64,000 bases of DNA from Nostocoides sp. Soil756 (GTDB taxonomy: Bacteria; Actinomycetota; Actinomycetes; Actinomycetales; Dermatophilaceae): positions 154,226-218,225 of the forward strand of contig NZ_LMSE01000002.1 of NCBI RefSeq assembly GCF_001428065.1, given 5' to 3'. Below, in pieces: positions 31,571 through 39,984 of the stretch. Under the pieces are notes generated by a model that saw only the letters and a program-made list of their open reading frames with translations, was not told the origin of the DNA and made no database searches. Positions within the stretch are counted from its first letter, which is position 1. Each line of letters starts with the position of its first letter. Made by a program: the position numbers and the translations under genes.

Positions 31571-32608
31571 TCAGTCGGCCCGGGTCATGGCGTCGCGCCA
31601 CGACCGGGTGGCGAGGCCACCGTCGGCGGTGCGGTCGACCGAGGTGCCGGCCGCCACCGCCCGGGCGATGGCGCGGGTGACGCAACGGGCGGCGGCGTCG
31701 TGCAGCTCGAAGAGGTCGAGCTGCTCGGGCTGCGGGCGCGCGCCGGTGGCCAGGGCGAACACGGTGTCGCCGTCGAGCTCGGTGTGCACCGGCGACAGGG
31801 CGCGCGCCATCCCGTCGTGCGCCACGGTGGCCAGCCGGCGGCATCCGGCCTTGGTCAGGGTCGCGTCGGTGGCGACGACGGCCAGCGTCGTGGCTCGCCC
31901 CGCCCGCAGGGCGGCGACCTCGTCGGCCCGCTCGCCCCAGTACGCGGCAGCGGCCTCCGGGTGGGGGTGGGGAAGCTCGGGCAGCTCGCCCTCGACCAGG
32001 GCGGCGGCGCCCAGCAGGGTGCCGTCGGCAGCCACGGCACTGCCGGCGGCGTTGACCACGACGAGTGCCGCCACGGTGACCCCGCCCCCGAGGACGAAGG
32101 AGGCGGTGCCCACCCCGCCGCGCAGACCCCCCGCCCGGGTGCCGGTGCCGGCCCCGACAGGTCCCTCGGTGACCGGGCCGGCCGCGGCGGTCCGGTAGGC
32201 GTCCGCTCCGTCGGTGGGGCCCGGGTGGTGGCGCCAGACCCCCGCCCGGCCGAGGTCGAAGACGATGGCGGCCGGCACGATCGGCACCCGCTCGTCGGCG
32301 CCCGGCCCCACCGGCCAGCCGCGCCCGGCCGCCCACGCCGCGTCCGCGACGCCGTCGGCCGCGCCCAGCCCGAAGGCGCTGCCACCCGCCAGCACCACGG
32401 CATCCACCGCGTCGACCCGGTTGACGGGGTCGAGCAGGTCGGTCTCGCGGGTCCCCGGGCCGCCGCCGCGCACGTCGACACCGCCGACGGTGTGTGGGGG
32501 CGGGACGACGACGGTGACCCCGGTGAGCCACCCCGGCTCGGCGCGGGTGGTGTGGCCCACGAGGACCCCGTCGACGTCGGTGATGGCGTTGTACCGGCCG
32601 GGGTGCAT
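31571..32608 (-). CDS. P1 (S58 / DmpA-like) family peptidase
   Basis: A 345-residue Ntn-type hydrolase of the DmpA/NylC family, whose members mature by self-cleavage and act as aminopeptidases or cyclic amidases. Family segments seen are NAITDVDGVLVGHTT, VVLAGGSAFGLGAADGV, IVPAAIVFDL and the region VVATDATLTKAGCRRLA near the expected self-cleavage site. The substrate cannot be predicted. The ATG has minus-strand CATGCT six bases upstream, so it is probably leaderless. Confidence 0.87.
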   Translation of the reverse strand: MHPGRYNAITDVDGVLVGHTTRAEPGWLTGVTVVVPPPHTVGGVDVRGGGPGTRETDLLDPVNRVDAVDAVVLAGGSAFGLGAADGVADAAWAAGRGWPVGPGADERVPIVPAAIVFDLGRAGVWRHHPGPTDGADAYRTAAAGPVTEGPVGAGTGTRAGGLRGGVGTASFVLGGGVTVAALVVVNAAGSAVAADGTLLGAAALVEGELPELPHPHPEAAAAYWGERADEVAALRAGRATTLAVVATDATLTKAGCRRLATVAHDGMARALSPVHTELDGDTVFALATGARPQPEQLDLFELHDAAARCVTRAIARAVAAGTSVDRTADGGLATRSWRDAMTRAD

Positions 32609-32674
32609 GGCCCCAGCATGGCCGATGCCGGCCCCGCGCTGGCGGGACCGGCATCGGACCGGGGCGGAGCGGGC

Positions 32675-34324
32675 TCAGTGCAGGAGCACCGGCGCGGCCA
32701 CCTCGTCGGCGTCGGCGTCGTCGAGGAGGTGCGCCTCCTCGTGCTTGCGCGGCAGGAAGGCGGCCGCGACCAGCGTGAGGGTGACGAAGCCGGCGGCGAA
32801 CCAGAACGTGTGCGCGTAGGCCTGGGCGGCCAGCTCGGCGACCCGGGCCGCGAGCGCCCCGACCGCGGCCTGGGCGTTGCCGCTCTGCTCGGCGAGGAAC
32901 TGCCCGACCAGGGGGAGCCGGGCGAGCGCGCTCTGGGCGGCCTCCGGGCCCTGCGTCTGCACCGTCTGGAGGTACTGCCCGCCCTGGCCGACCAGCGGGC
33001 GGTCCTTGAAGGCGTTGGTCAACAGCACCGAGAAGATCGCCACCCCGACCGAGCTCGCGATCTGCTGGGTGATGTTGAGCAGGGTCGTTCCGCGGGCGAC
33101 CTCGTGGTGGGTGAGCGTCTTCAGCGCCGAGGTCATGATCGGCATCATCGTGGCGCCCATCCCGAGGCCCATGACGAACAGGACCGGGATGAGGAAGCCC
33201 CAGTGCGAGGAGTCGGCCTCGAGCTGGGTGAGGGTGAACATGCCACCGGTGATGAGCAGCAGCCCGAACGGCACGATCCGACCGACCGGGAAACGGTCGA
33301 CCAGCGCACCGGCGATGGGCATGGTCAGCACCGCGCCCAGACCCTGCGGCGCGATGAGCCAGCCCGCCGACAGCGGGGTCTCGCCCTGGACCTGCTGGAG
33401 GAACTGCGGCACCAGCAGCAGACCGCCGAAGAAGGACGCCGCGAAGATGAACATCGTGATGACCGAGACCGTGAGGTTGCGGTTGCGGAACAGCCGGAAG
33501 TCGAGCAGCGGGTGCGCCGGCCGGAAGCTGTAGACGACGAACGAGGCGATCAGCGCCAGGCCCACGATGCCGGGGATGAGCACCTTGGGGTGGCCGACGC
33601 CGCCCTGCTCGGGGATGGAGGAGATGCCGTACAGGAAGAGCGCCAGGCCCGGGCTCATCATCAGCAGGCCGCGCCAGTCGAGCGACTCCGAGGGGTGCGG
33701 GCGGTCGCGCGGCAGGACCCGCCAGGCGTAGCCGAGCGCCAGGATGCCGATGGGCACGTTGATCAGGAAGATGAAGTGCCAGCTGAACGCGTCGATGAGG
33801 TAGCCGCCGAGGATGGGGCCGAAGATCGGGCCGAGCAGCATCGGGACGCCGAGCACGGCCATCAGCCGGCCCATGCGCTTGGGGCCGGCCGCGCGGGTCA
33901 TGATCGTCATGCCCAGCGGCATCAGCATGCCGCCGCCGAGACCCTGGATGACGCGGAACGCCACCAGCATGTGGATGCCGGTGGCGGTGGCGCACAGGGC
34001 CGAGCCGAGGGTGAAGAGCAGGATCGCCATCATGTAGAGGCGCTTGGTGCCGAAGCGGTCGGCGGCCCAGCCCGAGAGCGGGATGACCGTGGCGAGCGCC
34101 AGGGTGTAGCCGGTGACGGTCCACGCGACGGCCGAGTAGTCGAGCGGGCGGCCGTCGACGGCGAAGACGTTCTGGAACGTGCGCAGCGCGACGTTGACGA
34201 CGGTGATGTCGAGGATCGACATGATGGCGCCGAGGACGACGACACCGGCGACCTTGAGGACGGCGGCGTCGATCTTGTCCGGGTAGTCGGGAGGCGCCGA
34301 GGGGGCGGTGGTGGTCGTTGACAC
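32675..34324 (-). CDS. DHA2-family MFS drug exporter (EmrB/QacA type)
   Basis: A 549-residue transporter with about 14 membrane helices. The first helix carries the DHA2 motif LDITVVNVALRTF and the loop WAADRFGTKR corresponds to MFS motif A; GLGGGMLMPLG matches motif C region. Proton-driven efflux of hydrophobic compounds is likely; the substrate is unknown. The start GTG 34324 is preceded by GGAG at five bases; longer frames upstream lack a good site. A palindrome about 125 bases upstream of the start could be its operator. No regulator gene is adjacent. Confidence 0.92.
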   Translation of the reverse strand: MSTTTTAPSAPPDYPDKIDAAVLKVAGVVVLGAIMSILDITVVNVALRTFQNVFAVDGRPLDYSAVAWTVTGYTLALATVIPLSGWAADRFGTKRLYMMAILLFTLGSALCATATGIHMLVAFRVIQGLGGGMLMPLGMTIMTRAAGPKRMGRLMAVLGVPMLLGPIFGPILGGYLIDAFSWHFIFLINVPIGILALGYAWRVLPRDRPHPSESLDWRGLLMMSPGLALFLYGISSIPEQGGVGHPKVLIPGIVGLALIASFVVYSFRPAHPLLDFRLFRNRNLTVSVITMFIFAASFFGGLLLVPQFLQQVQGETPLSAGWLIAPQGLGAVLTMPIAGALVDRFPVGRIVPFGLLLITGGMFTLTQLEADSSHWGFLIPVLFVMGLGMGATMMPIMTSALKTLTHHEVARGTTLLNITQQIASSVGVAIFSVLLTNAFKDRPLVGQGGQYLQTVQTQGPEAAQSALARLPLVGQFLAEQSGNAQAAVGALAARVAELAAQAYAHTFWFAAGFVTLTLVAAAFLPRKHEEAHLLDDADADEVAAPVLLH

Positions 34325-34442
34325 GTGGGCTCCATGTCGGGTCGGGCTGGGCGGGGGGAGGCGGCCCGGGCGGCGGGCAGCCGGGGCGCGCGGGCCGGCG
34401 GCGATGCCGGGAGCGAGTCTGCCGGACACATCCGACAGGCGT

Positions 34443-34460
34443 GGAACGGTTATTCGTTCC
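34443..34460. promoter_or_regulatory. Palindrome GGAACG-N6-CGTTCC in the MFS / guaB3 intergenic region
   Basis: Perfect six-base arms around GTTATT, in the only AT-richer patch of this intergenic region. It is the kind of site bound by TetR- or MarR-type repressors of efflux pumps. It is nearer the exporter promoter than guaB3, whose -10 box is 76 bases away. Confidence 0.45.
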
Positions 34461-34535
34461 CGTCTAATCCCCGCAGGTCAGGGCCGCTCGCGCCGGGCCG
34501 GCGCGGACCGTGCGTCCTGCTGTCCGCACCGTCGG

Positions 34536-34541
34536 TAGGCT
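34536..34541 (+). promoter_or_regulatory. -10 box TAGGCT, leaderless guaB3 start
   Basis: TAGGCT ends six bases before GTG 34548. Same hexamer and spacing as for the FAD protein and S4 genes. Confidence 0.6.
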
Positions 34542-34547
34542 GCGCGG

Positions 34548-35669
34548 GTGACCGAGATCGAGATCGGCCGTGGCAAGCGCGGCCGCCGCGCCTACTCCTT
34601 CGACGACATCGCGATCGTGCCCTCGCGGCGCACGCGCGACCCGCAGGAGGTGAACACCGGCTGGCAGATCGACGCCTACCACTTCGACATCCCGGTCATC
34701 GCGGCCCCGATGGACTCGGTGATGTCGCCCGACACGGCCATCGCGCTGGGCCAGCACGGCGGCCTGCCGGTCCTCGACCTCGAGGGCCTCTGGACCCGCT
34801 ACGAGGACCCGTTGCCGCTCCTGGCCGAGATCGCGACCCTCGACCCGGCGCTCGCGACCCAGCGGATGCAGGAGATCTACCGGGCCGACATCCAGCCCGA
34901 GCTCGTCACCGAGCGGCTGCGCCAGATCCGCGCCTCCGGCGTCACCGTGGCCGGGGCCCTGACCCCACAGCGCACCCAGCAGCTCTGGAAGACCGTCGTC
35001 GACGCGGGGGTCGACCTGTTCGTCATCCGCGGCACCACCGTCTCGGCCGAGCACGTGTCGGGCCGGGCCGAGCCGCTGAACCTCAAGCGCTTCATCTACG
35101 AGCTCGACGTGCCGGTCATCGTCGGCGGAGCGGCGTCGTACTCGGCGGCCCTGCACCTGATGCGCACCGGGGCGGCCGGCGTCCTGGTCGGCTTCGGCGG
35201 CGGCGCGGCCCACACCACCCGCGTCACCCTCGGCATCCACGCCCCCATGGCCTCGGCCATCGCCGACGTCGCCGCGGCCCGCCGCGACTACCTCGACGAG
35301 TCCGGGGGCCGCTACGTGCACGTCATCGCCGACGGCGGCGTGGGCACCAGCGGCGACATCGTCAAGGCTGTGGCCTGCGGCGCCGACGCCGTGATGCTCG
35401 GGGCCGCTCTGGCCCGCGCCACCGACGCCCCCGGCCGCGGGTTCCACTGGGGCGCCGAGGCGCACCACACCGAGCTGCCCCGCGGGCACCGCGTGCAGGT
35501 CGGGGCGGTGGCGCCGCTCGAGGAGCTGCTCTTCGGGCCCAGCCGGCTGGCCGACGGCACCACCAACCTCATCGGGGCGCTCCGGCGCGCGATGGCCACG
35601 TCGGGCTACGTCGACCTCAAGGAGTTCCAGCGGGTCGAGGTCGTCGTCGCGCCGTACCAGCGCAGCTGA
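34548..35669 (+). CDS. guaB3: GuaB3 family IMP-dehydrogenase-related protein
   Basis: A 373-residue IMPDH/GMP-reductase-type barrel without CBS domains, characteristic of the actinobacterial GuaB3 branch. Substrate segments such as VIAAPMDSVMS and HVIADGGVGTSGDIVKA are conserved. The catalytic loop reads GFGGGAAHTTR (215-225), with His222 where IMPDH has its cysteine, so classical covalent IMPDH chemistry should not occur. Its true role is unsettled. The gene is found with guaB across Actinobacteria and here has the same type of leaderless start. Confidence 0.92.
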   Translation: MTEIEIGRGKRGRRAYSFDDIAIVPSRRTRDPQEVNTGWQIDAYHFDIPVIAAPMDSVMSPDTAIALGQHGGLPVLDLEGLWTRYEDPLPLLAEIATLDPALATQRMQEIYRADIQPELVTERLRQIRASGVTVAGALTPQRTQQLWKTVVDAGVDLFVIRGTTVSAEHVSGRAEPLNLKRFIYELDVPVIVGGAASYSAALHLMRTGAAGVLVGFGGGAAHTTRVTLGIHAPMASAIADVAAARRDYLDESGGRYVHVIADGGVGTSGDIVKAVACGADAVMLGAALARATDAPGRGFHWGAEAHHTELPRGHRVQVGAVAPLEELLFGPSRLADGTTNLIGALRRAMATSGYVDLKEFQRVEVVVAPYQRS

Positions 35670-35700
35670 GGCGGGGCGCCCCCGACCCGGACCCGGGTGG

Positions 35701-36351
35701 TCAGCCCGAGCACGAGACCTGCTGGTCCCTCGGCCACACCGGGTCGGCGCCACCGCCGGAGAGGTGCAGGGTGGCGGTCTCGTCGCGCCAGGTGAGCGAC
35801 CAGGAGCCGGCGGCGAACGGTCGGTAGCCGTCGTCGGCGTCGTACCGGCCCACCGGCCGGGTGAGGACGGCGTACGGCGGGAGGACGTGGACGGTTCCGC
35901 CCCCGGCGAGCAGGAACGAGCGTTCCTCGACGACGACCCGGCAGCCGTCCGGGCCGGGGGGCGCGAGGACGCGGTAGGAGGCGGGAACGTCGCCGAGCAG
36001 CGCGAGGCCCGTGGCCCCGATGGCCGCGACGGTGAGCAGGACGAGCCGGGTGCGGGGGCGGGGCCACGGAACGGGCCCGCCGCCGGCCCGCCGGGCGAGC
36101 GCGACCCGGGCCGCCCCGAGCGCGGCGGCCAGCCCCAACAGGACGACACCGGTCGGGCCCGGGCGCATCACCACGTCGCCGACGACGACGAGCCGCCCCG
36201 TCGTGACCCCGAGGACGGAGAAGGCGACGGCCGCCGCCAGCGACGTCGCGGCGCCGCGACCCAGGCGCCGGCCCACCTGCGCCGCCCGGTCCTGCGGCTC
36301 CCCGACCGTCGTCGTCCCTCCGGACCGGTCCGGCGATGCCTCGTCCCCCAT
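35701..36351 (-). CDS. Hypothetical membrane protein
   Basis: A 216-residue protein with three predicted membrane helices (about residues 34-54, 65-86 and 101-120) and a C-terminal extracytoplasmic domain of about 95 residues holding two cysteines (GPDGCRVV and near the end VSCSG) that could pair. I recognise no family. The ATG has minus-strand TACGGT six bases upstream, and it diverges from the aldehyde dehydrogenase gene, whose start is only 61 bases away and is also leaderless. Confidence 0.65.
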   Translation of the reverse strand: MGDEASPDRSGGTTTVGEPQDRAAQVGRRLGRGAATSLAAAVAFSVLGVTTGRLVVVGDVVMRPGPTGVVLLGLAAALGAARVALARRAGGGPVPWPRPRTRLVLLTVAAIGATGLALLGDVPASYRVLAPPGPDGCRVVVEERSFLLAGGGTVHVLPPYAVLTRPVGRYDADDGYRPFAAGSWSLTWRDETATLHLSGGGADPVWPRDQQVSCSG

Positions 36352-36357
36352 GGCACG

Positions 36358-36363
36358 ACCGTA
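36358..36363 (-). promoter_or_regulatory. -10 box TACGGT, leaderless start of the membrane protein gene
   Basis: Minus-strand TACGGT ends six bases before the ATG at 36351. Confidence 0.5.
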
Positions 36364-36400
36364 GGGGAGCGCACCGCGCCCGGGCTTCCTCCGCGATGGC

Positions 36401-36406
36401 TACTCT
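36401..36406 (+). promoter_or_regulatory. -10 box TACTCT, leaderless aldehyde dehydrogenase start
   Basis: TACTCT ends six bases before ATG 36413. It faces the opposing TACGGT box 37 bases away. Confidence 0.5.
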
Positions 36407-36412
36407 TCAGTA

Positions 36413-37996
36413 ATGGCCGATGTCATCGCGGACCCGGAGACCGACCCGCGCGCCACCTTCGTGGTCGACCCAGGGCGGGTGCGCGCCCTGACCCGACGGG
36501 TCGTCGCCTCCGGCCCGGAGCTGACGACCCACTCGCCGATGACCGGGGCGCCGCTCGCGACCTTCGCCACCTCGACCGCCGCCGACGTGGTCGAGGCGCT
36601 CGGGCGGGCCCGTGCGGCCCAGCGGCGATGGGCCGAGGTCCCGGTCGCCGAGCGGGCCCGGTGGCTGCTGACCCTGCACGACCTCGTCCTCGACCGGCAG
36701 GGCGAGCTGCTCGACCTGGTGCAGCTCGAGTCGGGCAAGGCCCGGGCGCACGCCTTCGAGGAGGTCGCCGACTGCGCCCTGGTCTGCCGGTACTACGCGC
36801 GGCGCGGGCGGGCCCTGCTCGCCCCCGAGCGGCACCTGGGCGTCTTCCCCGTCATCACCCGCAGCACCGAGCACCACCGCCCCCACGGCGTCGTGGGCAT
36901 CGTGTCGCCCTGGAACTACCCGCTCAGCCTCTCGGTCACCGACGCGCTGCCCGCGCTGGTCGCCGGCAACGCGGTGGTGCTGCGGCCCGACCCCCAGGGC
37001 ACGCTCACCGCCCTCGCCGCCGTGGGCCTGATGGTCGAGGCGGGCCTGCCCGAGGGGCTGGTGCAGGTCGTCCTCGGGCCGGGCGAGCCGACCGGGCAGG
37101 CGGTCGTCGACCACGCCGACTACATGTGCTTCACCGGCTCGACGGCCACCGGCCGCACGGTGGCCGCCGCGGCGGGGCGCCGGCTGGTGGGCGCGAGCCT
37201 CGAGCTCGGCGGCAAGAACACCGTCTACGTGGCGGCCGACGCCGACCTGCGCCGAGCGGTGCCGGGGGTGCTGCGGGCCTGCTTCGCCTCGGCCGGGCAG
37301 CTGTGCGTCAGCGCCGAACGCCTGGTGGTCCACGAGGCCGTCGCCGACGCGTTCCTCGCCCGCTTCCTCGACGCCGTCGGCCGGATGCGCCTCTCGACCG
37401 ACCTGCACTGGGGCGCCGACATGGGCAGCCTCGTGGGCCCAGCCCAGCTCGCCCGCGTGCTGGGTCACGTCGACGACGCCGTGGCCCACGGCGCGCGGGT
37501 GCTCACCGGCGGTGCGCACCGGCCCGACATCGGCCCCTACGTCGTCGAGCCCACCGTCCTCGAGGGCGTGACCCGCGAGATGGCGTGCCGCGACGAGGAG
37601 ACCTTCGGGCCGGTGGTCGCCCTGTACCGGGTCGGCTCCGACGACGAGGCGGTGGCCCTGGCCAACGACACCGAGTACGGCCTCAACGCCTCGGTGTGGA
37701 CCCGCGACGTCGCGCGGGGCCGGGCCCTGGCCGCGCGCATCCAGGCCGGCACCGTCAACGTCAACGAGGCCTACGCCGCGGCGTGGGGCAGCATCGGGTC
37801 GCCGATGGGCGGGATGAAGGCCTCCGGGCTCGGTCGGCGGCACGGGCGCGAGGGCATCCTGAAGTACACCGAGAGCCAGAACGTCACCGTGCAGGGCCTG
37901 GTCAACGTCGGCGACGCGCCGGGGCTCGCGGGGGAGGCGTACGGGCGCGGGCTCACCCGGGCGCTCAGGGTGCTCAAGGCGGTGGGGCTCCCGTGA
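36413..37996 (+). CDS. NAD(P)-dependent aldehyde dehydrogenase (succinate-semialdehyde type)
   Basis: A 527-residue aldehyde dehydrogenase. The nucleotide-binding region has SPWNYPL and FTGSTATGR. The general base is Glu264 in LELGGKN and the nucleophile Cys298 in AGQLCVSAER. Overall similarity is to actinobacterial succinic semialdehyde dehydrogenases (GabD2-like), but substrate is uncertain. Residues 1-40 and the last about 40 residues extend past the usual core. The stop overlaps the start of a GMC oxidoreductase (GTGA), so an alcohol-to-aldehyde-to-acid pathway is plausible. Confidence 0.9.
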   Translation: MADVIADPETDPRATFVVDPGRVRALTRRVVASGPELTTHSPMTGAPLATFATSTAADVVEALGRARAAQRRWAEVPVAERARWLLTLHDLVLDRQGELLDLVQLESGKARAHAFEEVADCALVCRYYARRGRALLAPERHLGVFPVITRSTEHHRPHGVVGIVSPWNYPLSLSVTDALPALVAGNAVVLRPDPQGTLTALAAVGLMVEAGLPEGLVQVVLGPGEPTGQAVVDHADYMCFTGSTATGRTVAAAAGRRLVGASLELGGKNTVYVAADADLRRAVPGVLRACFASAGQLCVSAERLVVHEAVADAFLARFLDAVGRMRLSTDLHWGADMGSLVGPAQLARVLGHVDDAVAHGARVLTGGAHRPDIGPYVVEPTVLEGVTREMACRDEETFGPVVALYRVGSDDEAVALANDTEYGLNASVWTRDVARGRALAARIQAGTVNVNEAYAAAWGSIGSPMGGMKASGLGRRHGREGILKYTESQNVTVQGLVNVGDAPGLAGEAYGRGLTRALRVLKAVGLP

Positions 37997-39720
37997 GCCG
38001 CGGCGGTGCGGCATCCCCCGCCGACGGGGACACCGGGCCCGACGGCGGCGTCGATGTCGACGTGGTCGTCATCGGGTCGGGTTTCGGCGGCTCGGTGGCG
38101 GCGCTCCGGGCGGCCGAGAAGGGCTACCGCGTGCTGGTGCTCGAGGCCGGCCGACGCTTCGAGGACGCCGACTTCGCCCGCACCTCGTGGGACCTGCGCC
38201 GCTTCCTCTGGGCACCCCGGCTCGGCTGCTACGGCGTGCAGCGCATCCACCGGCTGCCCGACGTGGTGGTGCTCGCCGGGGCGGGCGTGGGCGGCGGCTC
38301 GCTGAACTACGCCAACACCCTCTACCGGCCGCCGCGCGCGTTCTACGACGACCCGCAGTGGCGCGACCTGGCCGACTGGGAGGGCGAGCTGGCGCCGCAC
38401 TACGACACGGCCAGCCGGATGCTGGGCGTGGTCACCAACCGCTGCGACGGCCCCGTCGAACGGGCGATGCAGGGCGCGGCCGAGGATCTCGGCGTCGGCG
38501 AGACCTTCCGGCGCACCCCCGTGGGCGTCTACTTCGGCCGGCCCGGCGAGACCGTCGACGACCCCTACTTCGGCGGCGCCGGCCCGCGGCGCACCGGGTG
38601 CACCGAGTGCGGCAACTGCATGGTCGGCTGCCGCGTGGGCGCCAAGAACACGCTGGTCAAGAACTACCTCGCCCTGGCCGAGGGGCTGGGGGTCGAGATC
38701 CGGCCGATGCGCACCGTCACCCGCCTCGGTGTCGTGCCGGGCACCGAGGGGCCGGACGGCGAGGGCGCCATCTACCGGGTGCTGCACGAACGCACCGGCC
38801 CCGTGGGCGGGCGCGACCGGCGGGTGGTGACGGCCGCCCGGGTGGTCGTGGCCGCGGGCACCTGGGGGACGCAGACCCTGCTCCACGCGATGCGCGACGT
38901 GGGTGAGCTGCCCCGCCTCTCGCAGCGTCTGGGGTCGCTGACCCGCACCAACTCCGAGGCGCTCGTGGGCGCGATGACCGAGCACGCCCCTGCCGGGGTC
39001 GACCTCACCCGCGGCGTCGCCATCACCACCAGCTTCAACGTCGACGCCGACACCCACGTCGAGAACTGCCGCTACGGCAAGGGCTCGAACGCGATGGGTC
39101 TGCTCGCGACCATCGGCGTGCCGGGCGGCACCGGGCGCCCGCGCTGGCGCGAGTTCCTGGCCATGGTCGCGCGCGACCCCGAGCCGCTGCGCCGGATGCT
39201 CCCGACGACCCGGCGCTGGAGCGAGCGGATCGTCGTGGGTCTGGTCATGCAGAGCCGCGACAACTCGCTGCGGGTGTCGGGGCGGCGGCGCTTCGGCCGG
39301 CCCGGCCTCACCTCCGCCCAGGGGCACGGCGAGCCGAACCCCACCTACCTCCCGCAGGGGCAGGCCGCGATGGAGGCGCTCGCAGCCCGGCTGGCGGCGG
39401 CCACCGGCCAGTACACGGTGGCCGGCGGCTCGTGGCCCGAGGTCCTCGACGTGCCGATGACGGCGCACTTCCTCGGCGGTGCCCCCATCGGGGGCTCGCC
39501 CGCGACCGGGGTGCTCGACCGCTACCAGCGCGTGTGGGGCCATCCGGGCGTCTCCGTCCTCGACGGCTCGGCGGTCTCGGCCAACCTCGGGGTCAACCCG
39601 TCGCTGACCATCACGGCCCAGGCCGAGCGGGCGATGGCGTTCTGGCCGGCCCGGGGTGACGCCGATGCGCGGCCGCGGCAGGTCGAGCTGCTGGGCGAGC
39701 GGGAGCCGGCCGGCGTCTGA
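37993..39720 (+). CDS. GMC-family FAD oxidoreductase with ferredoxin-type cysteine motif
   Basis: A 575-residue flavoprotein of the cholesterol-oxidase branch of GMC oxidoreductases. The FAD motif is GSGFGG (28-33), and the C-terminal FAD segment is VLDGSAVSANLGVNPSLTI. A cluster CTECGNCMVGC puts Cys203, 206, 209 and 213 in the CxxCxxCxxxC spacing of 4Fe-4S ferredoxins, followed by RVGAKNTL. An iron-sulfur centre would let electrons leave the flavin to a carrier instead of oxygen, but binding is unproven. It would oxidise an alcohol or sterol whose aldehyde product could go to the coupled dehydrogenase. No signal peptide is seen, so it is cytoplasmic. Confidence 0.88.
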   Translation: MSRGGAASPADGDTGPDGGVDVDVVVIGSGFGGSVAALRAAEKGYRVLVLEAGRRFEDADFARTSWDLRRFLWAPRLGCYGVQRIHRLPDVVVLAGAGVGGGSLNYANTLYRPPRAFYDDPQWRDLADWEGELAPHYDTASRMLGVVTNRCDGPVERAMQGAAEDLGVGETFRRTPVGVYFGRPGETVDDPYFGGAGPRRTGCTECGNCMVGCRVGAKNTLVKNYLALAEGLGVEIRPMRTVTRLGVVPGTEGPDGEGAIYRVLHERTGPVGGRDRRVVTAARVVVAAGTWGTQTLLHAMRDVGELPRLSQRLGSLTRTNSEALVGAMTEHAPAGVDLTRGVAITTSFNVDADTHVENCRYGKGSNAMGLLATIGVPGGTGRPRWREFLAMVARDPEPLRRMLPTTRRWSERIVVGLVMQSRDNSLRVSGRRRFGRPGLTSAQGHGEPNPTYLPQGQAAMEALAARLAAATGQYTVAGGSWPEVLDVPMTAHFLGGAPIGGSPATGVLDRYQRVWGHPGVSVLDGSAVSANLGVNPSLTITAQAERAMAFWPARGDADARPRQVELLGEREPAGV

Positions 39721-39984
39721 GTGACCTGCGGGCGCAGGCGCCGGGGCGGCCCGCGTGAGTGGCGTCCCCGAGGTGTCCCGCATCACGAGCGCCTCCCGCG
39801 TGCACCACGACACGCGGCGGCTGTTCGGCTCGTCCTGACGGCCGTCGGTGAGGGGGCGGCGCCGAACGTCCAGGACGACCGGCCGAAGGGATGACTCGGG
39901 CGGTGACCTGCGACGACGTGGACCGGTTGTCCCTACGGTCGGGGCTCCTGGGGGTTCTGTCTCGCCTGTCGAAAGAGGTCATCC

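Noticed and set aside
35764-39720. A 1318-codon plus-strand open frame that seems to fuse upstream sequence to the GMC oxidoreductase
   Set aside because: The first two thirds are out of frame with the aldehyde dehydrogenase and antisense to a membrane protein. The GMC protein starts at GTG 37993 with a GTGA overlap.
37993-39720. Calling the GMC protein a cholesterol oxidase
   Set aside because: Fold and motifs agree, but there is no signal peptide. The four-cysteine cluster suggests different electron transfer, so the substrate is left open.
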